A stretch of DNA of 64,000 nt from Eubacterium uniforme (GCF_900167115.1 NZ_FUXZ01000015.1:1-64000); one strand, 5' to 3'; numbered from the stretch's first letter, positions 15,477 through 23,324 are shown. Program-made: numbers and translations. Notes: generated by a model from the letters alone, not told the origin.

Positions 15477-16001
15477 ATGATTATTATAATAACAGGAGCA
15501 TCACATACAGGAAAGACAGTGTTAGCGCAGCAAATGCTTGAAAAATATAAATATCCATATTTATCTATTGATCATTTGAAAATGGGACTAATAAGAAGTG
15601 GCAATACAAAACTTACTCCATGTGATGATGACGATGAACTAACAGGTTATCTGTGGCCTATAGTGAGTGAAATTATTAAGACGGCTATTGAGAATAAACA
15701 AAATCTTATAGTGGAAGGTTGTTATATTCCTAGTGATTGGAAATCTTCATTCGAGGATGACTACCTCTCACAGATTAAGTTTATTTGTTTGGCAATGACT
15801 GATAAATATATAGAGCGTCATTTTTCTGATATTAAAAAGCATGGTTCGGATATAGAATCAAGAGGAGATGATTCTGATTGTACAGTTGAATGGATTAAGG
15901 CTGAAAATAAGAAATATATTGATTCTTTTAAGTCTATGAACGATCAAGTTTTAATGATAGATGATAATTATGAAAAAATAATAGATTCGATATTGGAATA
16001 A
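15477..16001 (+). CDS. P-loop kinase-like NTPase
   Basis: This 174-residue protein opens with a Walker A motif GASHTGKT at 7-14 and has YPYLSIDHLKMGL, typical of AAA_33/adenylate-kinase-like small-molecule kinases and zeta-toxin-like folds. IVEGCYIP near 80 fits the substrate-binding strand. The phosphate acceptor is unknown. The ATG at 15477 is preceded by AGAGGTAAC; an upstream in-frame ATG at 15435 overlaps the previous gene and lacks a ribosome site. Confidence 0.75.
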   Translation: MIIIITGASHTGKTVLAQQMLEKYKYPYLSIDHLKMGLIRSGNTKLTPCDDDDELTGYLWPIVSEIIKTAIENKQNLIVEGCYIPSDWKSSFEDDYLSQIKFICLAMTDKYIERHFSDIKKHGSDIESRGDDSDCTVEWIKAENKKYIDSFKSMNDQVLMIDDNYEKIIDSILE

Positions 16002-16048
16002 TTATGTAAAAAATCTTACGCTTATAACTTGTTATGGAGGTAATTATA

Positions 16049-16369
16049 ATGAACGAATTTAATGAATATGTACGTGAGAGTTTTTCAGCATTTGGTGATA
16101 TTGTTATAAGATCTATGATGGGTGGATACCTTGTGTACTTTAATGGTAAATTGATAGGTGATATTTGCGGTAATGAATTGTTTTTAAAGAGAACACCGAC
16201 ATCGGATAGACTACTTGAGGGATTAGAATTGCGTTATCCTTATGAAGGTTCAAAAACACTGATGTACGTATTTGATAGATTTGATGATACGGATTTGATT
16301 GCAGAATTATTGGAAGGTATGTATGAAGAATTACCGGAAAAGAAAGCAAAGAAAGCAAAATCAAAATAG
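16049..16369 (+). CDS. TfoX N-terminal domain protein
   Basis: The 106-residue protein is a stand-alone TfoX/Sxy N-terminal domain: RSMMGGYLVYFNGKLIGDIC near 20-40, then FLKRTPTSDRLLEG. In gammaproteobacteria Sxy/TfoX activates competence genes; short Firmicutes homologues have no assigned function. TGGAGG lies 9 bases upstream of ATG 16049. A Lys-rich tail (KKAKKAKSK) may bind nucleic acid. A terminator follows. Confidence 0.85.
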   Translation: MNEFNEYVRESFSAFGDIVIRSMMGGYLVYFNGKLIGDICGNELFLKRTPTSDRLLEGLELRYPYEGSKTLMYVFDRFDDTDLIAELLEGMYEELPEKKAKKAKSK

Positions 16370-16383
16370 AGTAAATATTTATA

Positions 16384-16417
16384 GAAGTGTACAGTGTGTA
16401 ATGTATGCTTTTTTTTA
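16384..16417 (+). terminator. Rho-independent terminator
   Basis: GAAGTGTACA pairs with TGTATGCTTT and runs into eight T. It is the third member of the terminator family at 2385 and 10790 and separates the TfoX gene from the MerR promoter. Confidence 0.75.
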
Positions 16418-16426
16418 TAAAAAAAC

Positions 16427-16457
16427 TTGACTTGGAGTTAACTCCAAGTTGTATAAT
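16427..16457 (+). promoter_or_regulatory. MerR-type promoter with 19-bp spacer and palindromic operator
   Basis: TTGACT (16427-16432) and TATAAT (16452-16457) are separated by 19 bp instead of 17. The spacer region carries the perfect 20-bp palindrome ACTTGGAGTTAACTCCAAGT at 16430-16449. This is the classic layout of promoters activated by MerR proteins, which twist the DNA to realign the boxes. The gene just downstream encodes a MerR protein. Confidence 0.92.
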
Positions 16458-16478
16458 TATATTATCGGAGGTGATGAT

Positions 16479-16853
16479 ATGACGATTAAGGAAGTATGTG
16501 AAAAATATAATTTAACGCCGGATACGCTTAGATACTATGAACGTGTAGGTGTTATTCCTGAAGTTACAAGAACACCAGGTGGGATAAGAGATTATCAGGA
16601 AGTAGATATTAATTGGGTTGAAAATGCTATATGTATGCGTGATGCAGGGGTTCCTGTTGAAATGTTGATTGAGTACGTGAAACTTTTTCAGGAAGGCGAC
16701 AAAACAATTGATGCGAGAACCAATCTTTTGAAAGAAGTAAGAGAACAGATTATTGAAAATAAGAAAAAATATGAGATAGCATTGGAAAAATTAGAATACA
16801 AAATCGGACGATATGAGGTGGCACAGAAAACAGGAAAGTTAACGTGGGAATAA
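16479..16853 (+). CDS. MerR-family transcriptional regulator
   Basis: This 124-residue protein has the MerR winged helix at the N-terminus (KEVCEKYNLTPDTLRYYERV, then GGIRDYQEVDINWVE) and a long dimerisation helix at about 75-115. No Cys pair or extra ligand domain is present at the C-terminus. It belongs to the short group that senses electrophiles or aldehydes (AdhR/NmlR-like). GGAGGTGAT lies just before ATG 16479. The promoter with 19-bp spacer indicates autoregulation and control of the redox genes that follow to 20552. Confidence 0.92.
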   Translation: MTIKEVCEKYNLTPDTLRYYERVGVIPEVTRTPGGIRDYQEVDINWVENAICMRDAGVPVEMLIEYVKLFQEGDKTIDARTNLLKEVREQIIENKKKYEIALEKLEYKIGRYEVAQKTGKLTWE

Positions 16854-16869
16854 TAGTTGGAGGTACAAT

Positions 16870-16968
16870 ATGAAAAAGCGAGTATTGGGAATGATACTTT
16901 TTTGTTTTCTTGTAGGCATTGTTGTTTGTTTTAATGGATTGGCTAAGCAAAAAAAACAACTAAAATAA
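16870..16968 (+). CDS. Short signal-peptide ORF, probably the cut-off start of the next gene
   Basis: TTGGAGG precedes ATG 16870. The 32 codons encode a basic start and one hydrophobic segment (MILFCFLVGIVVCF), then stop. Cyclophilin-like proteins of this type usually begin with such a signal or lipoprotein peptide, so this is likely the detached N-terminus of the truncated gene at 16971. Confidence 0.5.
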   Translation: MKKRVLGMILFCFLVGIVVCFNGLAKQKKQLK

Positions 16969-16970
16969 AG

Positions 16971-17210
16971 ATGTCGAAATATGGTGGCTTTGAGCAGGTT
17001 GGTTCGATAGGAAGTGTATTGCCTAGTAATGATAAAGACATTACGACAGAGTGTGGAGATATCGTTTTGTATTCCAGTAATCAGATGGTGATTTTTTATG
17101 GATCAAATTCTTGGGAATATACAAGACTTGGAAAAATAAATATGTCCAAAGCGCAGATAAAGGAATTATTATCCGGTGATAATGTAACTGTCACAATAGA
17201 AGTAGAATAA
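16971..17210 (+). pseudogene. Truncated cyclophilin-like domain protein
   Basis: The 79 residues match the C-terminal half of cyclophilin-like proteins (Cyclophil_like2): KYGGFEQVGSIGSVLP, TTECGDIVLYSSNQMVIFYG and SNSWEYTRLGKI. The first half of the domain, normally about 40-60 residues between signal peptide and this part, is missing. No ribosome binding site precedes ATG 16971. An internal deletion is the simplest explanation. In related operons this protein sits with flavodoxin and reductase genes, as here. Confidence 0.65.
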
Positions 17211-17220
17211 GGAGAATTTT

Positions 17221-17709
17221 ATGAGTAAGAGTTTGATTATTTATTTTAGTAGAGCAGATGAGAATTATGCAGTTGGTTACATTGAAAAAGGAAATACTGA
17301 AATCACTGCAGAATATGTGCAGGAACTGACGGGAGCAGATATGTTTAAAGTTGAGCCATTAGTGCCTTATTCTGCCGAGTATAACAAGTGCATAGAGGAA
17401 GCAAAGGTGCGCGTGGGAAATGCGCCAATCAAAGAAGAACTACCAGATATATCAGAGTATGATACGGTTTTTGTTATGAGTCCTATTTATTGGGGGACAT
17501 ATGCGCCTGAGGTTGAGACTGCAATAGAGGGAGTTGATTTTTCAGGCAAGACAATTAGAGTTATCAGCACTCATGAAGGATCGGGACTTGGAAGTATGGT
17601 ATCTGATGTGAAAAATATATGTAAGGGTGCAAATGTAGATAGTAGAGGTCTTGCAATCAAAGGAACGCAGGTGAAGGATTCAAAGAAAATAATCCAGGCA
17701 TGGTTGTAG
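17221..17709 (+). CDS. Flavodoxin
   Basis: The 162-residue protein is a flavodoxin of the Flavodoxin_4 group. The FMN phosphate loop region is IIYFSRADENYAVGYIEKGNTE near the start, and MSPIYWGTYAPEVETAIEG near 85-105 provides the flavin-contacting loop with Trp. It would carry electrons for reductases of this operon. TAAGGAG lies just before the ATG. A second, different flavodoxin ends the operon at 20073. Confidence 0.88.
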   Translation: MSKSLIIYFSRADENYAVGYIEKGNTEITAEYVQELTGADMFKVEPLVPYSAEYNKCIEEAKVRVGNAPIKEELPDISEYDTVFVMSPIYWGTYAPEVETAIEGVDFSGKTIRVISTHEGSGLGSMVSDVKNICKGANVDSRGLAIKGTQVKDSKKIIQAWL

Positions 17710-17763
17710 GAGAAAAAGAGATAAGAGGATGCATAGCATGCAATAAATGTTAGGGGTTATAAT

Positions 17764-18096
17764 ATGGCAATTACAATTAATATAAGATACACGGGTGAAG
17801 GCGAAAATGCAAAAAAGTTCGCAGAAGAAATGGTAAGTAGCGGAGTGGTTGAATCGATTCGAAATGAGAATGGAAATCTGAGATATGAATACTTTTTTTC
17901 AATGGAAGATTCACATACTGTACTTTTAATAGATAGCTGGGAAAATCAAAAGGCAATTGATGAACATCATGATTCGCCTATGATGAAAGCTATTGCAGAA
18001 CTTCGAAAAAAATATGATTTACATATGACAGTAGAACGGTTTCTTTCAGATGAAAGTGGTAATGGAGACAAAGATGAGAAATTTATAAGAAAATAG
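17764..18096 (+). CDS. Antibiotic biosynthesis monooxygenase (ABM) domain protein
   Basis: This 110-residue ferredoxin-like-fold protein fits the ABM/YgiN-like quinol monooxygenase family: ITINIRYTGEGENAKKFAEEM at the start, YEYFFSMEDSHTVLLIDSWEN in the middle and AIDEHHDSPMM near 75. Family members act on quinols or degrade haem without metal cofactors. The gene sits between flavodoxin and the CMD-cupin gene in the MerR operon. AGGGGTTATAAT provides the ribosome binding site. Confidence 0.82.
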   Translation: MAITINIRYTGEGENAKKFAEEMVSSGVVESIRNENGNLRYEYFFSMEDSHTVLLIDSWENQKAIDEHHDSPMMKAIAELRKKYDLHMTVERFLSDESGNGDKDEKFIRK

Positions 18097-18110
18097 GAGG
18101 AGCATAATCT

Positions 18111-18866
18111 ATGAACAATAAAATTGTACAGACAGCGGGGAGAGAGCAACTTGGTGAGTTTGCACCGGAATTTGCTCGTTTCAATGATGATATTCTTTTC
18201 GGAGAAAACTGGAATAATGGAGATATTAATCTCAAAACACGTAGTTTAATTACTGTCGTTGCATTGATGGCGCAAGGAATAACAGACAGCAGTTTAAAAT
18301 ATCATATTATGAATGCTAAAAATCATGGTGTAACACAAAAAGAAATGGCTGCAGCGATTACACATGTTGCATTTTATGCAGGATGGCCAAAAGCATGGGC
18401 AGTCTTTAATATAGCGAAGGAAGTATACAATGAGAAAATGGTGGAACTAACGGAAAAGGACAAGTATCAGAACACGATTTTCTTTCCGATGGGTGAAGAA
18501 AATCCATATGGTAAATATTTTGTTGGACAAAGTTATCTTGCCCCAATTTCAACAGAACAAATTCCACTATTCAATGTAACCTTTGAACCAGGATGTAGAA
18601 ATAACTGGCACATTCATCATGCAAAAAGTGCCGGTGGTCAGATGCTAATCTGCGTAGGTGGTCGAGGGTATTATCAGGAATGGGGAAAAGCACCTGTAGA
18701 AATGACACCGGGAACGGTAATTAATATTCCGGCAGAGGTTAAACATTGGCATGGTGCAGCACCGGATAGCTGGTTCTCGCATTTGGCTATAGAGGTAGAA
18801 GGCGAGGAAGCATCTACAGAGTGGTGCGAACCGGTATCAGAAGATGAATACAATAAACTGAAATAA
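18111..18866 (+). CDS. Carboxymuconolactone decarboxylase-cupin fusion
   Basis: The 251-residue protein joins two domains. Residues 15-105 are carboxymuconolactone decarboxylase-like (TRSLITVVALMAQG, then ITHVAFYAGWPKAWA); the usual CxxC of AhpD peroxidases is absent. Residues 130-240 are a cupin with metal-ligand histidines in NNWHIHHA and VKHWHGA and a GGRGYYQEWG strand. The enzyme is likely a lactone decarboxylase or quinone/aldehyde-handling protein; substrate unknown. AGGAGGAG precedes the ATG. A closely similar paralogue lies at 42955. Confidence 0.9.
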   Translation: MNNKIVQTAGREQLGEFAPEFARFNDDILFGENWNNGDINLKTRSLITVVALMAQGITDSSLKYHIMNAKNHGVTQKEMAAAITHVAFYAGWPKAWAVFNIAKEVYNEKMVELTEKDKYQNTIFFPMGEENPYGKYFVGQSYLAPISTEQIPLFNVTFEPGCRNNWHIHHAKSAGGQMLICVGGRGYYQEWGKAPVEMTPGTVINIPAEVKHWHGAAPDSWFSHLAIEVEGEEASTEWCEPVSEDEYNKLK

Positions 18867-18889
18867 TTAAATGATTTAGGAGGTTTAAA

Positions 18890-20056
18890 ATGTTAGGAAA
18901 TTTTAGTTACAAGAACGCAACAAAACTTTATTTTGGAGATGATTCTCTAAAATATTTAAATGAGGAATTACCAAAGTATGGTAAAAATGTAATGTTAATA
19001 TATGGAGGAGGCTCCATAAAGAAAAATGGAATTTATGATGAGGTGGTTTCGATATTAGAAACTAATGGAAAAACTATAATTGAAGATGCTGGTGTTATGC
19101 CAAATCCAACGGTTGAGAAATTAAGAGAAGGTGTATCAAAAGCTAAAGAAAACAAGGTTGATTTTCTTTTGGCTGTAGGTGGCGGCTCATGTTGTGATTA
19201 TGCCAAAGCAGTATCTGTATCAATTAATTGTGATGAAGATCCATGGGAAAAATATTATATTCGTTTTGAAGAACCAACATGTGAGATTGTACCTGTAGGA
19301 TGTGTGCTTACAATGGCAGGTACAGGTTCGGAAATGAATGCAGGTTCTGTTATTACGAATCATGAAACTCATCAGAAAATAGGACATGTATTTGGAGAGG
19401 AGGTTATGCCAAAGTTCTCAATACTTAATCCAAAGTACACTATGAGTCTACCAAAGAGACAGATGGTCGCTGGAATCTATGATATTTTTAATCACATATG
19501 TGAGCAGTATTTTTCTGGTGATGATGATAACACTAGTGATTATATAGCAGAAGCGTTGATGAAATCGGTTATTCATAGTTCGTTGATTGCTATTGAAAAT
19601 CCAGAGGATTATGAAGCACGTTCTAATATTATGTGGTCAGCTACTTGGGCTTTGAATACTTTGATTTCTAGAGGAAAGAGCACAGACTGGATGGTTCATA
19701 TGCTTGGACAGTCTGCTGGCGGATATACTGATGCAACACATGGTATGACGCTTTCGGCTGTTTCATTACCATATTATAGATTTATTATGCCATATGGATT
19801 AGCCAAATTTAAACGATTTGCTGAAGAGGTTTGGAATGTATGTGCAGAGGGAAAAACAGATAAGCAGGTGGCTGAAGAAGGACTTGTAGCTATGGAAAAT
19901 TGGATGAGAAAAATCGGGGTTGCAATGAGTTTATCAGAACTTGGAGCGACAGAGGATATGATTGATGGAATTACTGAAGGAACATTTATCCTTGAGGGCG
20001 GATATAAGGTTTTAACAAAGGATGAAGTAAAACAGATTATAAGAGAAAGTATGTAA
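18890..20056 (+). CDS. Iron-containing alcohol dehydrogenase
   Basis: The 388-residue enzyme belongs to the group III metal-dependent alcohol dehydrogenases, close to butanol dehydrogenases/YqhD. The nucleotide-binding GGGS is at 97-100. Metal ligands are Asp198 and His202 in YDIFNHICEQYF, His270 in DWMVHMLGQ and His284 in THGMTLS. It reduces aldehydes to alcohols with NAD(P)H. AGGAGG lies 6 bases before the ATG. As part of a MerR operon it is probably induced by toxic aldehydes. Confidence 0.95.
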   Translation: MLGNFSYKNATKLYFGDDSLKYLNEELPKYGKNVMLIYGGGSIKKNGIYDEVVSILETNGKTIIEDAGVMPNPTVEKLREGVSKAKENKVDFLLAVGGGSCCDYAKAVSVSINCDEDPWEKYYIRFEEPTCEIVPVGCVLTMAGTGSEMNAGSVITNHETHQKIGHVFGEEVMPKFSILNPKYTMSLPKRQMVAGIYDIFNHICEQYFSGDDDNTSDYIAEALMKSVIHSSLIAIENPEDYEARSNIMWSATWALNTLISRGKSTDWMVHMLGQSAGGYTDATHGMTLSAVSLPYYRFIMPYGLAKFKRFAEEVWNVCAEGKTDKQVAEEGLVAMENWMRKIGVAMSLSELGATEDMIDGITEGTFILEGGYKVLTKDEVKQIIRESM

Positions 20057-20072
20057 TCTAGGAGGTAGTAGA

Positions 20073-20552
20073 ATGAGTAAAGTATTGGTAGCATATTTTA
20101 GTGCAAGTGGAGTAACAAAAAGAGTTGCAGAGAATTTAGCACAGGCAGCAGGCGCTGATTTGTTTGAGATAGTTCCAGAACAGATTTATACAAGCGCAGA
20201 TCTTAACTGGCAGGATAAGAATAGTAGAAGTTCTGTTGAAATGAATGATAGAAGCTGTAGACCAGCAATTAGTAGTAAAGTGGATGATATGTCACAGTAT
20301 ACATATGTATTTGTTGGTTTCCCGGTATGGTGGTATCGTGAACCATCAATCATTGATACTTTTATGGAAAGTTATGATTTTAGCGGTATTACAGTTATTC
20401 CATTCTGTACATCAGGTGGAAGTGGACTGGGAAATTCTGCAAAGAATATGCAGGCGCTTGCAGATGGAGCAAATGTAATAGATGGAAAAAGATTGTCGAG
20501 CACGGTACAAGTTATAGAATTGGAACAATGGGTTAAAGAGGTTGTTGGATAG
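20073..20552 (+). CDS. Flavodoxin
   Basis: The 159-residue protein has the standard FMN phosphate loop FSASGVTKR at 8-16, the flavin-stacking FPVWWYREPSIIDTFM near 85-100 and TSGGSGLGNS near 112-121. It resembles the flavodoxins found beside MerR and aldo/keto or alcohol dehydrogenase genes. CTAGGAGG precedes the ATG, 16 bases after the dehydrogenase stop. It is the last gene of the MerR operon. Confidence 0.93.
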   Translation: MSKVLVAYFSASGVTKRVAENLAQAAGADLFEIVPEQIYTSADLNWQDKNSRSSVEMNDRSCRPAISSKVDDMSQYTYVFVGFPVWWYREPSIIDTFMESYDFSGITVIPFCTSGGSGLGNSAKNMQALADGANVIDGKRLSSTVQVIELEQWVKEVVG

Positions 20553-20593
20553 AAAGCTTAGAAATTGTAGGGTTCAAAATTCAGATTGTAATA

Positions 20594-20631
20594 ATTGCAA
20601 ATATAGACAAAAAATGATATAATATGTCTAT
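20594..20631 (+). promoter_or_regulatory. Promoter and operator of the YefM-RelE module
   Basis: TTGCAA (20594-20599) and TATAAT (20617-20622) are 17 bp apart. The inverted repeat TATAGACA (20601-20608) / TGTCTATA (20624-20631) encloses the -10 box. This fits autorepression by the antitoxin-toxin complex. Confidence 0.85.
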
Positions 20632-20651
20632 ATAAAATGGAGGTGATAATT

Positions 20652-20936
20652 ATGTTAGCACAACAGGAAGTTATCAGACCATCAGCAGATTTACGCAATC
20701 ATTATAATGAAATTTCTAGACAATGTCGTGAGAATAATGAAGCAGTTATTATTACAGTAAATGGAAGAGGAGATACAGTTTCTCTTGGGTATGAGGAATA
20801 TAAAAGAATGAAGGCAAGAATTGAACTTTTGGAAATTCTTGCAGAAGCAGACGAGGATGTAAAGTACGGAAGAGTTGCACCTATGAAGGATACTTTTAAT
20901 GATTTAAGAAGCATTCTTAAGGAGGACAAGGATTGA
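20652..20936 (+). CDS. Phd/YefM family antitoxin
   Basis: The 94-residue protein has the Phd/YefM DNA-binding fold (RPSADLRNHYNEISRQC, then EAVIITVNGRGDTVSLGYEEY) and an acidic flexible C-terminus that would wrap the toxin. TGGAGGTGAT lies just before ATG 20652. It overlaps the toxin start by 4 bases, the normal arrangement. It would neutralise the RelE-like toxin and repress the promoter at 20594. Confidence 0.92.
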   Translation: MLAQQEVIRPSADLRNHYNEISRQCRENNEAVIITVNGRGDTVSLGYEEYKRMKARIELLEILAEADEDVKYGRVAPMKDTFNDLRSILKEDKD

Positions 20937-21250
20937 AGTACGAAGTTATAAGAACAGATACTGCGGATTCGTTGATTCGTAAAATCATTCTTTATGTTGC
21001 CGAAAACTTTGGTAATGATGTAGCATTGGAAAAACTGGACTATCTTGAAAAATCAATTATGAATCTAGAGGATAATTCATACATTGGAGTAGAGCCAAAA
21101 TATAATGTGTTAAGGCGTCAAGGATATTTAGTTCTTATTTTAGAGAAAGATTTAGTATTTTATAAAGTTGATGATAATAAGAAACAGGTTATTGTATATG
21201 CAGTTGTAGATCAAAGGCAGGATTACTTAAGTATTATAAGAGGACTTTAG
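20933..21250 (+). CDS. RelE/ParE family toxin
   Basis: The 105-residue protein begins at TTG 20933, preceded by AAGGAGGACAAGGA and overlapping the antitoxin stop. The C-terminal VVDQRQDYLSIIRG, with an RQDY element, is typical of the RelE/ParE superfamily of ribosome-dependent mRNases and gyrase poisons. Which activity applies cannot be told from sequence. A fragment with the same ending lies at 35601-35714. A terminator follows. Confidence 0.9.
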   Translation: MKYEVIRTDTADSLIRKIILYVAENFGNDVALEKLDYLEKSIMNLEDNSYIGVEPKYNVLRRQGYLVLILEKDLVFYKVDDNKKQVIVYAVVDQRQDYLSIIRGL

Positions 21251-21277
21251 GGTCTACTAGTATATTAATTGATAAAT

Positions 21278-21313
21278 AGAGGTGTACTATAAATGGTATA
21301 CTTCTATTTTTTT
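21278..21313 (+). terminator. Terminator of the YefM-RelE module
   Basis: AGAGGTGTACTA pairs with TGGTATACTTCT (three G-T pairs) around TAAA, followed by a T-run. Confidence 0.85.
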
Positions 21314-21321
21314 GAATTATC

Positions 21322-21375
21322 CGCATAGGTTCTGACTATAAAATAATTGATTGGTATGGTATATTAGAACAGTAA
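21322..21375 (+). promoter_or_regulatory. Repeated promoter-like segment, copy B
   Basis: This is the second copy of the segment at 6424-6480, sharing ACTATAAAA, TATGGTATATTA and AACAGTA. It lies 30 bases upstream of the gene at 21405. TGGTATATT may be an extended -10 box. Confidence 0.45.
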
Positions 21376-21404
21376 AGTTTTTAAAATTGGTAGGAGTGTA
21401 AATT

Positions 21405-21998
21405 ATGTTTTTATTTAGTAAATTATTTCATAAAGATGAGAAAAAGAAAGAAACTGAAAAGAAAGTTGATCCGAATGTTGTTGAGTTACCTTGTGGGTCC
21501 TTTTTATATGCTGGGGATGACCCAATCGAAACTGGCTATGAAGCTGATATAGATTGGTATGAGAAAACCTCAGATCTATATTATCAACCGGTTGGAGTTT
21601 TTATAGAAGTAGATACACCTGGTACAAAAGATGCATCTGTTGGGTTTGAACGTTTTATTAGACGTTATGAAGATCGAGAGAGGATAGATTATAGAGTTAA
21701 GCTAGCAGTAACTGAGCATTATCTTGGAGACAAGGATTCAATAGTTACGGATTGCGGTGATACGATGTCTAAGGAAGAGTTCATGGAGGAATTGAAGATT
21801 GAATTTATTTCCATTTATAGAAGTGGAAAAAGAGTTTATCATTTGGATTTTCCTTGGGTACGTGAAGGGGAAGATGGTGTTGTTGTTATATATGATGAGA
21901 ATGATGAAGTAACGGTGTTAGAAGAAACATATTATCATAAAAACTTTTTATCTCTCATCTATCCGGAACGTGTTAATGAGGAAAATAAGACAAACTAA
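21405..21998 (+). CDS. Protein of unknown function
   Basis: This 197-residue acidic soluble protein has a basic, Lys/Glu-rich start (KLFHKDEKKKETEKK) and then a mixed alpha/beta region (IDWYEKTSDLYYQPVGVFIEVDTPG). No family is recognised. TAGGAG lies 9 bases before the ATG. It is 27 bases from the DUF4272 gene and probably shares its transcript. An immunity-like role is possible by context. Confidence 0.6.
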   Translation: MFLFSKLFHKDEKKKETEKKVDPNVVELPCGSFLYAGDDPIETGYEADIDWYEKTSDLYYQPVGVFIEVDTPGTKDASVGFERFIRRYEDRERIDYRVKLAVTEHYLGDKDSIVTDCGDTMSKEEFMEELKIEFISIYRSGKRVYHLDFPWVREGEDGVVVIYDENDEVTVLEETYYHKNFLSLIYPERVNEENKTN

Positions 21999-22025
21999 TC
22001 AATAATAAATAAAGCGAGGCACAAT

Positions 22026-22718
22026 ATGGGATTATTTAATATTTTTGGTGGTAAAAAAATTACACCTGCAGAAAGAAGAAGTAAATCATTAGAAAGGTTA
22101 AGAAAAGAGGGAGTAAAGATAAATGAAAATTTGCCTCTTTTACCTTCATCTGAGGAAGTAAAATTTAAAAGTGATGATGAAATAATGAATAGAATAATTG
22201 CAGCATTTACTGCAATTCAAGTTGCTTGCTCCATAAGAAATGGAGAAGACTATGATGAAGCTGTACAATATATGATCGAGTTTATGAAAAAGTGTAAAGG
22301 CGATCAAAGGTATTTGCTGGATAAAGAACGAAGAATATTAGAAAATAATTATAGTAAACAAGATGTGGTGGATGTTATTTGGACTTATGAAGGTGTGTTT
22401 ACGCTAATGTGGGCAATTGACTATAAGGCTGATAAATATGAATATGATGTAAGTCAAATATGTAGTGGAGATGCTGTAATCTTTGATATGAGATCTATCG
22501 CTGAGGGCACTAATTGTGTTCCACACTTAAGAGAAGAAAAAGTATTGAATATGCTAGATTTATTCTATTGCTATCATTGGGCTTGCGTTGAAAAACAAAT
22601 TCATCCAGAAACACCTATTGGTAATGTAAACTTCGATGTGGTTGTTGAGAGACGTAGAGCTCTAGAGTGGTTAATTAGTGATGAAAATGATTGGTTTAAT
22701 ATAGATCTTAATACTTGA
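22026..22718 (+). CDS. DUF4272 domain protein
   Basis: The 230-residue protein fits DUF4272: AERRSKSLERLRKEGVKIN at 16-34, an SWRyE-like region (VIWTYEGVFTLMWAIDY), and the ending ERRRALEWLISDENDWFNIDLNT, where the final DT-like pattern is characteristic. The family is mainly helical and uncharacterised. GCGAGGCACAAT gives a weak ribosome binding site. It probably forms a transcript with the gene at 21405. Confidence 0.85.
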   Translation: MGLFNIFGGKKITPAERRSKSLERLRKEGVKINENLPLLPSSEEVKFKSDDEIMNRIIAAFTAIQVACSIRNGEDYDEAVQYMIEFMKKCKGDQRYLLDKERRILENNYSKQDVVDVIWTYEGVFTLMWAIDYKADKYEYDVSQICSGDAVIFDMRSIAEGTNCVPHLREEKVLNMLDLFYCYHWACVEKQIHPETPIGNVNFDVVVERRRALEWLISDENDWFNIDLNT

Positions 22719-22749
22719 TTATGTATTGATTAGATTTGAATAAGGTTAA

Positions 22750-22812
22750 GGTGGTGATTATCTTTCAGAAAGATTTGGAGATACACCAGAATGGTATAAG
22801 TGGAAGGAGTAA
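22750..22812 (+). pseudogene. Short C-terminal gene remnant
   Basis: A frame opening after a stop at 22747 encodes GGDYLSERFGDTPEWYKWKE and ends at 22812, three bases before the next gene. The amino acid pattern looks like a real protein C-terminus, but there is no start. Parent gene unknown. Confidence 0.35.
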
Positions 22813-22815
22813 TAA

Positions 22816-23283
22816 ATGAGAAGAAGTGATAGAGAAATAACAGATAAATTACAAATTGAACAGTTTATTGCAAAAGAGCAGATTATTAGAATTGCATTCT
22901 ATGATAATGGAGATTTGTATATTGTTCCACTTAATTATGGTTATATAAATGAGAATGGAAAAGATATTTTTTATTTTCATGGAGCTAAAGCTGGACGAAA
23001 ATATGAACTTAGTAAAACCTCACCAAAGGTTGGATTTGAAATTGATGGTGAATATGAATTATTAGAGGCTGATGTTGCATGTGATTATTCAGCTAAGTTT
23101 CAAAGTGTTATTGGTACTGGTAGATTATCAATAGTTGAAGATAATGAAGAAAAAATAAGAGGATTAAATATTTTAATGAATCATATTTCTGGAAAATCTG
23201 AGTGGAAGTATTCTAAAGAAATGGTTGATGCAGTTGCGGTTTTTCGATTAGAAGTTGAGAAGCTATCATGTAAGGCAAAGTAA
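22816..23283 (+). CDS. Pyridoxamine 5'-phosphate oxidase-like flavin protein (NimA type)
   Basis: This 155-residue protein begins with RRSDREITDK, the hallmark of the NimA-like PNPOx subgroup, and has IVPLNYGYINENG near 34-46 and FYFHGAKAGRKYEL near 52-65. It would bind FMN or F420-like flavin. Some relatives reduce nitroimidazoles, but a general flavin reductase role is as likely. GGAAGGAG lies just before the ATG. Confidence 0.88.
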   Translation: MRRSDREITDKLQIEQFIAKEQIIRIAFYDNGDLYIVPLNYGYINENGKDIFYFHGAKAGRKYELSKTSPKVGFEIDGEYELLEADVACDYSAKFQSVIGTGRLSIVEDNEEKIRGLNILMNHISGKSEWKYSKEMVDAVAVFRLEVEKLSCKAK

Positions 23284-23324
23284 ATGTATATTTCAGGATG
23301 ATGTACTAGGAGGAGGCATGAAAA

